DNA from: Mesostigma viride
Taxonomy: Eukaryota; Streptophyta; Mesostigmatophyceae; Mesostigmatales; Mesostigmataceae
Length of the DNA stretch: 22,383 nt
Direction of reading: 5' to 3'
Assembly: GCA_009746045.1 (NCBI GenBank)
Contig: RPFO01000795.1
Location: forward strand, 1 to 22,383
The notes beneath the pieces were generated by a model. That model saw nothing but the letters and a program-made list of their open reading frames with translations. It was not told the origin of the DNA and did not search any database. Position numbers and translations under genes: made by a program. Shown here piece after piece: positions 1 through 8,090 of this stretch (its first letter is position 1; every line of letters starts with the position of its first letter).

Positions 1-18
1 CGAATCCTGTTCCCGAAG
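1..18 (+). tRNA. 3' end of a tRNA gene, isotype undetermined (partial)
   Basis: The window opens with the end of a T loop (CGAAT), the 3' half of a T stem (CCTGT) and a 7-base acceptor strand (TCCCGAA) followed by a G in the discriminator position. The spacing fits tRNA positions 56-73. Anticodon and D arm lie outside the window, so the isotype cannot be read. In land plants trnP precedes trnW in the same orientation, but the acceptor parse here does not confirm trnP. Confidence 0.5.
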
Positions 19-66
19 AATTTTTAGTATTTTATTATTTATTAATTGATAATTAACACATTTAAT

Positions 67-139
67 GCGTCCTTAGTTCAGTTGGTAGAACGCAGGTCTC
101 CAAAACCTGATGTCGTAGGTTCAAGTCCTACAGGGCGTG
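67..139 (+). tRNA. trnW-CCA: tRNA-Trp (CCA)
   Basis: A complete 73-base cloverleaf. The acceptor stem GCGTCCT/AGGGCGT closes with a G-U pair, the D arm is TTCAGTTGGTAGAA, the anticodon stem CAGGT/ACCTG encloses the loop CTCCAAA with anticodon CCA, and the T arm is GTAGG-TTCAAGT-CCTAC. The discriminator is G, as expected for tRNA-Trp. No CCA is encoded. Its counterpart on arm B would fall beyond the right end of the window, so only one copy is seen. Confidence 0.95.
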
Positions 140-186
140 TTTTTTATTTTTGTATAATTTTGACAATATATAAAAAAAATATATGT

Positions 187-1330
187 ATGTATTTTCAAAA
201 CATTGATGCTTTAATATTTTCTAAATTATTAGACACTTTATTAAATATTTTTTTTCTTCTTTTTTTTCTGGTTTTAGGCGCAGAGTTTACTTTATATATA
301 ATAAATGTTTATTTTCCTAATTTATTACTTTATGGAAATGCATTAGGAATTAAATTTGTTTTATCGATATTAGGTTCTTTAATTGCTTTTCCTATTGGAC
401 TTGTTTTTCAAATAATTATAAAAATTTTTTAAATTATATTAATAATTTCACAGTAGATATATTTTTTACTAGTTTATTAAGTATTATAGGTGCCTTATTT
501 ATTGCTAATTTATATTTTAGTTTTTTAGATATTAGTTCTATTCTAAAAGAATTTTTTTTATTAAATATCTTTTACGTTTATTAATACAAACTATACTTTG
601 TTATTCTGGATTTATTTTAGTCACTTTTCATAGTGATTATTTATTAAATATACTCGTGCCAGAAATGGCAGAAGCTATATTTTCTTATAACAAGATAGTA
701 AGACCTTCTATTACACGTGTACTTCATACAAGTTATATTATTAATCATAATATAATAGCCATTTTTCAAAGTCAATTTGTAGAAGGATTGGTTTTAATTC
801 CTAAATCAACTATTCAGGAATTACAAATATTAAATAATAGCAAAAATTTTAAGGATAAATATTTAGGTCGTCTTGGTTTTTCGAGATTAAATGAATTGAA
901 ATATAATTATTTTGATCAAATCATTTTAGAATCATCTTTAACAAATTGTCATGAAAATGTATTATTTAAATATAATAAACATATAATAATGAACAACAAA
1001 ATATTGTATTGATGAGTAGTTGTTCAAATAACATCAAAGAATCTAATATTTCACAATTATTATAAGTAATTTATTTCCATTAATTATCAATATAAAAAAT
1101 TAATTGAATTATTAAAATTACCTTATTTGTCAGGAGAAAGTTTTTATTTACAAATAGTCAGAAAAGGTAAAAGATTAGGACAAGGTATTGGTTATTTAGA
1201 AGATGGCACTATGGTTATTGTAAATGCAGGTTCTAAATATATTGGTCAAAAAATTAAAGTAATTGTCAAAAAGGTATGGCAAAAATCTACAGGCAAAATT
1301 TTATTTACACAACCTATCAAAAATAGTTAA
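187..1330 (+). pseudogene. Frameshifted copy of a membrane PIN/TRAM (YacL-like) protein gene
   Basis: The reading frame starts at ATG 187, 47 bases after trnW, and encodes a hydrophobic N-terminus. It is broken by one-base deletions relative to arm B near 410 (AAAA to AAA), 556 (an A lost between T runs), 977 (AAAA to AAA), 1062 (AA to A) and 1096 (a C lost between A runs). Pieces of the frame are therefore open separately: 187-432, roughly 656-1012, and 1127-1330, which holds the TRAM domain. The arm B copy is open throughout, so the intact protein would be 382 residues. All differences are single deletions, mostly in homopolymers, and no substitutions were seen, which looks more like unpolished sequence than decay. 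The family corresponds to bacterial YacL; some green algal plastid genomes carry a similar ORF, possibly the one called ycf81, but I am not certain of that name. Confidence 0.7.
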
Positions 1331-1512
1331 TATATAAAAAGAAAATTGTTCTTATTAATAAAATAAAAAATGTTTTTTTATTAACTATTTGATTTATTAT
1401 AAATAAGTAATATTTGTAATAAAATATATTTTTTAATAGAAATATTATTAGACCCTAAGAATCATATTTATGATTTCTATGGAAAAAATTAACTTTATAA
1501 TAATGAATTATT

Positions 1513-1881
1513 ATGCCTACTATTCAACAATTAATAAGATCAGAAAGAAAACGAGTTTATAATAAAACTAAATCTCCTGCTTTAAAAGCATGTCCTCAAA
1601 GAAGAGGTGTTTGTACTAGAGTGTATACTACTACTCCTAAAAAACCAAATTCTGCTTTACGTAAAGTTGCACGTGTACGTTTAACTTCTGGTTTTGAAGT
1701 AACAGCTTATATCCCTGGAATTGGACATAATTTACAAGAACATTCTGTCGTTTTAATACGAGGAGGAAGAGTAAAAGATTTACCAGGAGTACGTTATCAT
1801 ATTATTCGAGGTATTTTAGATACAGCTGGAGTGAAAGATCGTGCTCAAAGTCGTTCAAAATATGGTGTTAAACGTAGTTAA
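1513..1881 (+). CDS. rps12: 30S ribosomal protein S12 (uS12)
   Basis: The product is a 122-residue S12, the decoding-centre protein of the small ribosomal subunit. The conserved decoding-site segment [16 protein letters not shown] lies at about residues 42-57, with the lysine homologous to the streptomycin-resistance site at 43. The motif [17 protein letters not shown] follows near the C-terminus. Length is normal for plastid S12. The gene is continuous, with no intron and no trans-splicing as in land plants. It heads the bacterial-type str cluster, 41 bases before rps7. The ATG at 1513 gives the standard N-terminus [10 protein letters not shown] nearby ATG at 1503 is in another frame. Confidence 0.98.
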   Translation: MPTIQQLIRSERKRVYNKTKSPALKACPQRRGVCTRVYTTTPKKPNSALRKVARVRLTSGFEVTAYIPGIGHNLQEHSVVLIRGGRVKDLPGVRYHIIRGILDTAGVKDRAQSRSKYGVKRS

Positions 1882-1897
1882 AAAATAATTTTCTAGA

Positions 1898-1921
1898 TAA
1901 ATAAATAAATAAATAAATAAA
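1898..1921 (+). repeat. TAAA x6 microsatellite in the rps12-rps7 spacer
   Basis: Six perfect TAAA units end one base before the rps7 ATG. The repeat takes the place where a Shine-Dalgarno sequence would sit, so rps7 appears to lack one. Simple repeats like this vary in length between strains. The arm B copy is at 20655-20678. Confidence 0.9.
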
Positions 1922-1922
1922 T

Positions 1923-2393
1923 ATGTCTCGTAGAAGTACTCCAAAAAAAAGAATAATTGATTCTGATCCAATTTATAGAAGTAGATTGGTTACAATGTTG
2001 ATTAGTCATATTTTAAAAGAAGGAAAAAAATCTTTAGCTCAAAAAATATTTTATCAAGCTATGAAAAATATTGAAGAGAAAACAGAAAAAGATCCTTTAA
2101 AAGTTTTGCAACAAGCTGTGCTCAATGCGACTCCACTAGTTGAAGTGAAAGCAAGACGTTTAGGTGGATCTACATATCAAGTTCCTAGAGAAGTGAAAGC
2201 AGAACGTGGAACTGCTTTAGCACTACGTTGGTTATTATCATCTGCAAGACAAAGACCTGGCAGAAATATGGTAGCGAAATTAACTAATGAAATTGTTGAT
2301 GCTGCAAATGAAACCGGTAATGCTATTCGTAAAAGAGAAGAAACACATAGAATGGCAGAAGCTAATAAAGCTTTTTCTCATTATCGTTTTTAG
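1923..2393 (+). CDS. rps7: 30S ribosomal protein S7 (uS7)
   Basis: A 156-residue S7, the primary 16S rRNA binder that nucleates the head of the small subunit. Family hallmarks are the N-terminal [10 protein letters not shown], the central [11 protein letters not shown] (about residues 80-90), and RALALRWLL-type and [10 protein letters not shown]-type segments. Length is typical of plastid and bacterial S7. It follows rps12 by 41 bases and precedes tufA by 185 bases, preserving the bacterial str operon order without fusA. The leader is a TAAA repeat and no Shine-Dalgarno sequence is visible. A 9-bp stem-loop follows at 2417-2444. Confidence 0.97.
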   Translation: MSRRSTPKKRIIDSDPIYRSRLVTMLISHILKEGKKSLAQKIFYQAMKNIEEKTEKDPLKVLQQAVLNATPLVEVKARRLGGSTYQVPREVKAERGTALALRWLLSSARQRPGRNMVAKLTNEIVDAANETGNAIRKREETHRMAEANKAFSHYRF

Positions 2394-2416
2394 AAAATAA
2401 AACAATATCCGACATT

Positions 2417-2444
2417 ATTTCTAATCTATTTAATCATTAGAAAT
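2417..2444 (+). terminator. Stem-loop 3' of rps7
   Basis: A perfect 9-bp stem ATTTCTAAT/ATTAGAAAT with a 10-base loop lies 23 bases after the rps7 stop. There is no long T tract directly after it. In plastids such hairpins usually define and protect mRNA 3' ends. Mirror copy at 20132-20159. Confidence 0.5.
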
Positions 2445-2578
2445 GATATGATGTTATTTTAGACGTGAATATTTAAAATAAATACCGATAGGTTAATAAG
2501 ATTTATATTCATAAAAATATCTTTTTATAACAACCGAAATTAAATTATATCAATGATAAAAGAAAAGGAAGTGTATTT

Positions 2579-3811
2579 ATGGCACGTGAAAAATTTGAAC
2601 GCAAAAAACCACATATTAATATTGGAACCATTGGACATGTAGATCATGGAAAAACTACTTTAACTGCTGCTATAACAATGGCTTTAGCAGTTGGTACAGG
2701 CAAATCTGGTAAGAGATATGATGAAATTGATGCTGCTCCTGAAGAAAAAGCAAGAGGTATTACTATTAATACCGCTCATGTAGAATATGAGACTGAAACT
2801 CGTCATTATGCACATGTGGATTGTCCAGGTCATGCTGACTATGTAAAAAATATGATTACTGGTGCTGCTCAGATGGATGGCGCGATACTGGTTGTTTCTG
2901 GAGCAGATGGTCCAATGCCACAAACTAAAGAACATATCTTATTGGCGAAACAAGTAGGTGTTCCTAATATGGTAGTTTTTTTAAATAAAGAAGATCAAGT
3001 AGATGATCCAGAATTATTAGAACTTGTGGAATTAGAAGTACGTGAAACTTTAAATTCTTATGATTTTCCAGGAGATGAAATTCCAGTAGTTGCAGGTTCT
3101 GCTTTAATGGCATTAGAAGCATTAACCCAAGATTCTAAACTTGCTAGAGGCAGTAATCCATGGGTTGATAAAATTTATGCTTTAATGGATCAAGTTGATA
3201 AATATATTCCAACTCCTCAAAGAGATACTGATAAGCCATTTTTAATGGCTATAGAAGATGTGTTTTCTATCACAGGTAGAGGAACTGTAGCAACTGGAAG
3301 AGTAGAAAGAGGTAAAGTTGTAGTTGGAGAAAACGTAGATATTGTTGGTCTAGCAAATATACCACAAAATACTACAGTAACTGGCTTAGAAATGTTTCAA
3401 AAAACTTTAGAAGAAAGTGTCGCTGGAGATAATGTTGGTGTTTTGTTAAGAGGTATTCAAAAAGATCAAGTAGAACGTGGTATGGTTTTAGCTAAACCGA
3501 ACACAATTAAACCTCATATACGTTTTGAGTCTGAAGTTTATGTATTAGCTAAAGAAGAAGGTGGACGTCATACTCCTTTTTTTCCAGGTTACAGACCTCA
3601 ATTTTATGTAAGAACTACAGATGTGACTGGCAAAATTGATTCTTTTAAAGCAGATGATGGTTCTGACACACAAATGGTTATGCCAGGCGATCGTGTTAAA
3701 ATGGTAGTATCTTTAATTCAACCAATTGCAATTGAAAAAGGTATGCGTTTTGCTATTAGAGAAGGTGGTCGTACTGTAGGTGCAGGAATTGTATCTGAAA
3801 TCTTAGAATAA
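2579..3811 (+). CDS. tufA: Translation elongation factor Tu
   Basis: A full-length 410-residue EF-Tu, the GTPase that delivers aminoacyl-tRNA to the ribosome in the plastid stroma. The GTP-binding motifs are all present: GHVDHGKT at 19-26, DCPGH at 81-85, NKED at 136-139 and the SAL motif of G5 near 174. Domain 2 and 3 signatures ([33 protein letters not shown]) follow and the protein ends ILE as usual. Start ATG 2579 is supported by AAGGAAG at 2565-2571, 7 bases upstream. Presence of plastid tufA indicates an alga. A palindromic repeat hairpin follows it at 3822-3876. Confidence 0.99.
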   Translation: MAREKFERKKPHINIGTIGHVDHGKTTLTAAITMALAVGTGKSGKRYDEIDAAPEEKARGITINTAHVEYETETRHYAHVDCPGHADYVKNMITGAAQMDGAILVVSGADGPMPQTKEHILLAKQVGVPNMVVFLNKEDQVDDPELLELVELEVRETLNSYDFPGDEIPVVAGSALMALEALTQDSKLARGSNPWVDKIYALMDQVDKYIPTPQRDTDKPFLMAIEDVFSITGRGTVATGRVERGKVVVGENVDIVGLANIPQNTTVTGLEMFQKTLEESVAGDNVGVLLRGIQKDQVERGMVLAKPNTIKPHIRFESEVYVLAKEEGGRHTPFFPGYRPQFYVRTTDVTGKIDSFKADDGSDTQMVMPGDRVKMVVSLIQPIAIEKGMRFAIREGGRTVGAGIVSEILE

Positions 3812-3821
3812 TTAAATTGTC

Positions 3822-3876
3822 TTTTCATTTCATTTCATTTTAGTTTAGTTTAGATTGAAATGAAATGAAATGAAAA
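3822..3876 (+). terminator. Pentanucleotide-repeat stem-loop 3' of tufA
   Basis: A 19-bp perfect stem is built from TTTCA units on one side (3822-3840) and GAAAT units on the other (3858-3876), with a 17-base loop that itself holds TTTAG repeats. It begins 10 bases after the tufA stop. It is likely a 3'-end processing or stability element, and could act as a terminator in either direction. Mirror copy at 18700-18754. Confidence 0.65.
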
Positions 3877-3970
3877 TCAAATTCTGTTTCTAGAAAAACA
3901 AATAAAATTTTAAAACTCAAAGTTTTCTCTTTTTATTTTAAATAAGTCAATAGAATAAAATAATGAATTT

Positions 3971-4330
3971 ATGAATAGAAATCAAATTCTTCAAAACATA
4001 GAAGCTAATCAAATAAAAGCAAATTTGCCTAATATTTATGTGGGTGATTATGTAAAAGTAGGTCTTCTTATTCAAGAAGGTAATAAAGAACGTGTACAAC
4101 CTTATGAAGGTGTAGTTATTGCAAAACATAATTCTGCAAGCAATAGCACTATTACAGTTCGTAAAATGTTTCAAGGGATTGGTGTAGAACGTATTTTTTT
4201 AATACATTCACCAAGAATAACTAGTATTGAAGTTATTTCCAATTCTAAAGTAAGAAGAGCTAAACTGTATTATTTAAGAGAACGTATAGGAAAAGCAACA
4301 CGTTTGAAACAAAAATTTAGTAAAGTTTAA
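3971..4330 (+). CDS. rpl19: 50S ribosomal protein L19 (bL19)
   Basis: A 119-residue L19, a large-subunit protein at the 30S-50S interface. Recognisable segments are the N-terminal [25 protein letters not shown] region, which forms the SH3-like fold, then the family-typical segment [20 protein letters not shown], and the basic tail [21 protein letters not shown]. Length is normal for the family. ATG 3971 gives the expected short N-terminus. An upstream ATG at 3963 is out of frame and stops at once. It lies between tufA and ycf4 on the same strand. Plastid-encoded rpl19 is an algal trait. Confidence 0.97.
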   Translation: MNRNQILQNIEANQIKANLPNIYVGDYVKVGLLIQEGNKERVQPYEGVVIAKHNSASNSTITVRKMFQGIGVERIFLIHSPRITSIEVISNSKVRRAKLYYLRERIGKATRLKQKFSKV

Positions 4331-4387
4331 TTCGGCAAATTTACATAATTAACATAGTTTCCACATATTTATCTAAAATTAAATACA

Positions 4388-4951
4388 ATGATTAATTTTT
4401 CTACTAATTCTGATTTAATTCTACGTGAATCAGTTGTAGGTTCACGTCGAATCAGTAATTATTGGTGGGCATCTGTTGTTTTGTTAGGCGCATCTGGATT
4501 TTTAATAGTAGGTATTTCAAGTTATCTACAGTATGATTTAGTTCCTTTTTTATCTGCCAAAAATATAGTTTTTGTGCCACAAGGTCTAGTTATGTGTTTT
4601 TATGGATCTGCTGGCATACTTCTTAGTATATATTTATGGTTGACAATTTTTTGGAATGTCGGTGAAGGATATAATGAATTTGATAAAGTAAATGGTTTAG
4701 TACGTATATTTAGATGGGGCTATCCAGGAAAAGATCGTCGCATTAATATTGTCTATGATATAAAAGATATACAAGCTATTAGAGTAGAAATCAAAGAAGG
4801 TATTAATCCTCGTCGTGTTATTTATTTAAAAATAAAAGGAACACGTGATATGCCATTAACACGTATAGGACAACCTTTGACATTGGCTGAGATAGAAGAA
4901 CAAGCTGCTAGATTGGCTCGTTTCTTACAAGTGAATATTGAAGGTATATAA
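4388..4951 (+). CDS. ycf4: Photosystem I assembly protein Ycf4
   Basis: A 187-residue Ycf4, a thylakoid membrane scaffold that assists photosystem I assembly. Two hydrophobic segments, at about residues 27-47 and 67-88, form the membrane hairpin. Next come the family-typical FWNVGEGYNEFDK motif and the soluble C-terminal domain with VRIFRWGYPGKDRRI. Length is close to the usual 184. The gene lies 57 bases after rpl19 and upstream of cemA and petA, the ycf4-cemA-petA order widely kept in plastids. No clear Shine-Dalgarno sequence precedes the ATG. Confidence 0.97.
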   Translation: MINFSTNSDLILRESVVGSRRISNYWWASVVLLGASGFLIVGISSYLQYDLVPFLSAKNIVFVPQGLVMCFYGSAGILLSIYLWLTIFWNVGEGYNEFDKVNGLVRIFRWGYPGKDRRINIVYDIKDIQAIRVEIKEGINPRRVIYLKIKGTRDMPLTRIGQPLTLAEIEEQAARLARFLQVNIEGI

Positions 4952-5123
4952 GTTCTATCTTTACATAGAATTTAATCAATTGAATAATATGTTAGGTTTC
5001 TATATAAGAAAAAATGTCATTTATTGAAGAAATATTTTCTTTTTTTTTATATTACTGACATATTAGAAAACTGAAGTTAAAAATAAACAATTTGTTTCAT
5101 TTAGTCTATTTATTAGGATTTCT

Positions 5124-5833
5124 ATGATTAATAATCAAGAATCATTAAGAAGCCAAACATTTTTTTGTATTAAATATATAATTCATTGTCTTTTTTTTTT
5201 ATTTTAATATATCAATTGCTTAATTTTTTAGTTTTACGACCTTATGCAGAATATTTGTGGAATCATTATCAAACAGATGTTTTTTTGAATTCTTCTCAAG
5301 AAGAACGCATTTTTGCAAAATTACAAAATTTTGAAGAAGAAATGCAATTTGATATGTTGATTAGCTATACATATCCATTAAACCCACAAGTATTACATAA
5401 AGAAATGGAAGAAAAAGCTTTTGAATTAGCACATATGTCTAATAACGAAAGTATTAATTCTATTGCTCATGTTTTTACTGATTTGTTAATAGCTTTTTTA
5501 ATTTTTTGTTTATTAATAAATGCTAAAAAAGAAATCGCTATTATTCAAACTTATATTGATCAATATATATATAGTTTGACAGATGCAAAGAAATCATTTT
5601 TTCTAATTCTTTTCACTGATATTTTTGTCGGATTTCACTCATCTCATGGTTGGAAAATATTAATTGAATTATGTCTTACACATTTAGGATTGCCAGAAAA
5701 TAAAGGTTTTATTTTTTTGTTCGTGGCGACTTTTCCTGTGATATTAGATACTTTATTCAAATATTGGATTTTTCTATATTTAAATAGAATTTCTCCTTCA
5801 GCAGTTGCTACATTTAATAATATGAATGAATAA
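5124..5833 (+). CDS. cemA: Chloroplast envelope membrane protein CemA, with apparent frameshift at a T10 run
   Basis: The frame open from 5186 to 5833 is clearly CemA, an inner-envelope protein linked to proton extrusion and inorganic-carbon uptake. It shows the family's N-terminal segment LRPYAEYLWN, a block with QEERIFAKLQNFEEEMQFDMLI, the conserved FHSSHGWKILIELCLTHLG, and the C-terminal VILDTLFKYWIFLYLNRISPS and MNE end. No ATG begins this frame: a stop at 5171 is followed only by TTG 5186. An ATG at 5124 opens a plausible N-terminus (MINNQESLRSQ...) in another frame that runs into TTTTTTTTTT at 5191-5200 and then stops. One extra T would join both frames. Either the run was undercalled, or slippage restores the frame, or TTG is used. 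Arm B has the same T10. Confidence 0.88.
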
Positions 5834-5919
5834 ATATTAAAACAAAAAAATTAATTTAACATTTTTTCTAGTTACAATTATTTTATAAAGAAAATTTAGA
5901 TTAACAATTATGTCTAATA

Positions 5920-6861
5920 ATGCAAAACATGTTTTCATTTTTATCAAATAAAAAAATTATAGCTTTATTCCTTATCATTGGCACAATATTTATGCCTTTG
6001 TCTTCTGAAGCTTATCCAATTTTTGCACAGCAAAATTATGCTTCTCCAAGAGAAGCAACTGGCAGAATTGTATGTGCTAATTGTCATTTGGCTAAAAAAC
6101 CAGTAGACATTGAAGTTCCTCAAGCAGTTCTACCTGATACTGTTTTTGAAGCTGTTGTAAAAATACCATATGATACACAAGTTCAGCAGGTTTTAGGCAA
6201 TGGCAAAAAAGGACCTCTTAATGTAGGTGCTGTTTTAATTTTACCTGAAGGTTTCAAACTAGCTCCTCAAGATAGAATTCCTGAAGAGATGAAAAGTAAA
6301 ATTAGCAATTTATATTTTCAACCTTATAATGCAGCAAATGAAAATATTCTTGTTATTGGTCCTATTCCAGGTGATAAAAATAGAGAAATTGTTTTTCCTA
6401 TTTTATCTCCTGATCCAGCGAAAGATAAAGGAACATATTTCATTAAATACCCTATTAGTGTAGGTGCAAATAGAGGAAGAGGTCAAGTGTATCCGGATGG
6501 TAGTAAAAGTAATAATACTGTATACAATGCTTCTGTCAGTGGAACAATTACAGATATTATTAAAGAGAAAAAAGCTTACAAAATTTCTATAGAAACTAAA
6601 GATGGCACTGTTGTTGATACAGTACCTGTAGGACCAGAATTAATTGTAGCTAAAGGTGATACTGTTGTTACTGGACAACCTATTACTGATAATCCAAATG
6701 TAGGTGGTTTTGGACAAATGGATACAGAAGTAGTATTACAAAATCCAGTTCGTATTAAATGGTTAATAGCATTTTTGATTCTTTCTACTTTAGGACAAGT
6801 ATTCTTAGTCTTGAAAAAGAAACAATTTGAAAGAGTACAAATTGCAGAATCTAATTTCTAG
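5920..6861 (+). CDS. petA: Cytochrome f precursor (cytochrome b6f complex)
   Basis: A 313-residue cytochrome f, which passes electrons from the Rieske protein to plastocyanin or cytochrome c6 in the thylakoid lumen. Residues 1-31 form a signal peptide ending in SSEA, so the mature protein starts at Tyr32 (YPIFAQQ), whose amino group is the haem axial ligand. The covalent haem site CANCH is at residues 52-56. A lumenal domain follows, then one C-terminal membrane span at about 279-298 and a basic stromal tail. Length is typical. An ATG at 5910 is out of frame. A stem-loop follows at 6888-6933. Confidence 0.99.
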   Translation: MQNMFSFLSNKKIIALFLIIGTIFMPLSSEAYPIFAQQNYASPREATGRIVCANCHLAKKPVDIEVPQAVLPDTVFEAVVKIPYDTQVQQVLGNGKKGPLNVGAVLILPEGFKLAPQDRIPEEMKSKISNLYFQPYNAANENILVIGPIPGDKNREIVFPILSPDPAKDKGTYFIKYPISVGANRGRGQVYPDGSKSNNTVYNASVSGTITDIIKEKKAYKISIETKDGTVVDTVPVGPELIVAKGDTVVTGQPITDNPNVGGFGQMDTEVVLQNPVRIKWLIAFLILSTLGQVFLVLKKKQFERVQIAESNF

Positions 6862-6887
6862 AATTAACTCATTTTCTTAATTCTTAT

Positions 6888-6933
6888 TGTATTGAAAAGA
6901 ATATTATAAATAAGTGATCTTCTTTTCAATACA
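6888..6933 (+). terminator. Stem-loop 3' of petA
   Basis: A perfect 14-bp stem (TGTATTGAAAAGAA with its complement) and an 18-base loop lie 27 bases after the petA stop. There is no run of T after it, so it fits a plastid mRNA 3'-end stabiliser better than a factor-independent terminator. Mirror copy at 15643-15688. Confidence 0.6.
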
Positions 6934-6992
6934 CATAACTTAAGTGTTTGATTCATATCTTATGACGATAAGTGTGAAATTAATTTGATGTA

Positions 6993-7496
6993 ATGATATG
7001 TAAAAATTCAATTGTAACTTCTTCTTCTAAATTATTCTACAAAATGTTTTTTATTGCTATTTCTATAGAAATACTTGAATATAATTATATATATCCATTA
7101 TGCATTGAAATAGCTCAACATTCTGGCAATATAAAAATAGCTTTATGTCTAAAAGAGATATTACAAAAGAAAAAATATAATTTGATTTTGCTAAAAATCG
7201 CTTCTATAGTTATAAGCAATTTTTTATCAACTAATACATATTCTTTTATTTATACACCATATGATGTTGAAATCTTGTTTTCTAATTTATTATTAGAGAA
7301 ATATGAAAAAGACAAAGAAATGTCTTATATGATAGATGTTTTTACAAAATTAAGTCATTTAAAACAAAATATAATTTATCCTTATTTATTTAATCAATTA
7401 AAACATGATTGTAATAAAAAACATATATTTCTTTTGTTAAAAAAAATTGATTATACGGATATATCTACGTTCACACACTCAATTTTTATAAAATAG
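6993..7496 (+). CDS. Hypothetical protein, 167 codons, between petA and petL
   Basis: I do not recognise this protein. It begins at ATG 6993, with another in-frame ATG at codon 18, and runs open for 167 codons in very AT-rich sequence. It is rich in Ile, Leu, Lys and Tyr, has one modestly hydrophobic stretch near residues 14-36, and is otherwise predicted by eye to be helical with a basic, Lys-rich C-terminal half. No catalytic motif, cysteine cluster or repeat stands out. It is on the same strand as petA and petL, and no Shine-Dalgarno sequence precedes it. It could be a lineage-specific plastid gene, a fast-evolving relative of a known ycf, or a decaying gene. Confidence 0.6.
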   Translation: MICKNSIVTSSSKLFYKMFFIAISIEILEYNYIYPLCIEIAQHSGNIKIALCLKEILQKKKYNLILLKIASIVISNFLSTNTYSFIYTPYDVEILFSNLLLEKYEKDKEMSYMIDVFTKLSHLKQNIIYPYLFNQLKHDCNKKHIFLLLKKIDYTDISTFTHSIFIK

Positions 7497-7639
7497 AGAT
7501 TTAATTTCTGTTTTTAAGATGTCAATGACTTTCTTTATCTTTTATTGTCTGAATAATTACATGTTTAGTATACAAATAATTATTTCAAAATATTTTATTT
7601 ATTTTTTGCATGCAAACATGATTACATAGCATTATATAG

Positions 7640-7661
7640 AAAGTATTTTTAGCAATACTTT
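7640..7661 (+). terminator. Small stem-loop in the spacer before petL
   Basis: An 8-bp perfect stem AAAGTATT/AATACTTT with a 6-base loop lies between the 167-codon ORF and petL. It could mark the 3' end of the upstream transcript. Just after it, TTGTAC (7661-7666) and TATACT (7682-7687) resemble a weak promoter with a short 15-base spacer. Mirror copy at 14915-14936. Confidence 0.35.
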
Positions 7662-7722
7662 TGTACAAATAAAGATCTTTGTATACTAGTTTTATAGTCT
7701 TATATTTAATAGGAGATTATTC

Positions 7723-7818
7723 ATGTTCACAGTTGTAAGTTATTTAGGTATATTAGCTGCGTTTGCTCTAGTTACTATTGGTATTTTTTTAGTATTAAGA
7801 ACAATACAATTAATTTAA
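7723..7818 (+). CDS. petL: Cytochrome b6f complex subunit VI (PetL)
   Basis: A 31-residue single-span protein (MFTVVSYLGILAAFALVTIG plus the end FLVLRTIQLI). It matches the PetL pattern of a TSY-like N-terminus, one membrane helix and a short basic end. PetL stabilises the cytochrome b6f dimer in the thylakoid. The start is supported by AGGAG at 7711-7715, 7 bases before ATG 7723. Position after petA and before petG agrees with this. The peptide is too short for similarity alone to be decisive, but the context is strong. Confidence 0.9.
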   Translation: MFTVVSYLGILAAFALVTIGIFLVLRTIQLI

Positions 7819-7942
7819 AACATATATTTGTTTATTTGTCTAAAAGATATAACATATATAGTCTAAACTATTAATTATTTTTTTTACTATATATGACATT
7901 TTAAATAAAAACGGAAACTCAATTTTTTATTTTTACAAATTT

Positions 7943-8056
7943 ATGGTTGAATCTCTTTTGTCTGGAATTGTATTAGGTATGATTCCTATTACTTTAGCAG
8001 GATTATTTGTTACAGCTTATTTACAGTATAGACGTGGTGATCAATTAAAAATATAA
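7943..8056 (+). CDS. petG: Cytochrome b6f complex subunit V (PetG)
   Basis: A 37-residue protein, the usual PetG length, starting [15 protein letters not shown] and ending [12 protein letters not shown]. Both ends are highly conserved in the family. The single membrane helix is needed for assembly or stability of cytochrome b6f. It follows petL by 124 bases. No Shine-Dalgarno sequence is evident. The stop codon lies inside the left arm of a perfect 20-bp hairpin (8047-8090), so the transcript end is folded right at the stop. Confidence 0.97.
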   Translation: MVESLLSGIVLGMIPITLAGLFVTAYLQYRRGDQLKI

Positions 8057-8090
8057 TTTGATCATTTTCTAATGATCAAATTATATTTTT
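8047..8090 (+). terminator. Perfect 20-bp hairpin overlapping the petG stop
   Basis: Two perfect 20-base arms (8047-8066 and 8071-8090) flank a TTCT loop. The left arm contains the petG TAA at 8054-8056, and the right arm ends in T5. It probably forms the petG mRNA 3' end. Mirror copy at 14486-14529. Confidence 0.7.

Noticed and set aside
46-186. Open frame from 46 through trnW into the PIN/TRAM gene
   Set aside because: The first 47 codons read through the trnW gene. The natural start is ATG 187.
161-189. TTGACA upstream of the PIN/TRAM gene as a promoter
   Set aside because: No acceptable -10 at proper spacing, and transcription would begin at or after the ATG at 187.
2684-2935. 83-codon minus-strand frame within tufA (and its copy at 19641-19892)
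   Set aside because: Antisense shadow of the highly conserved tufA gene; the protein resembles nothing.
3947-4174. 75-codon minus-strand frame over rpl19 (and its copy at 18402-18629)
   Set aside because: Antisense shadow of rpl19 and its AT-rich leader.
5016-5060. Short ATG frame (MSFIEEIFSFF...) in the ycf4-cemA spacer
   Set aside because: Only 14 codons; does not match psaM, psaI, psb30 or other small plastid proteins.
7605-7616. 12-base palindrome TTTGCATGCAAA before petL
   Set aside because: Short and isolated; without a repeat or known binding protein it cannot be called an operator.
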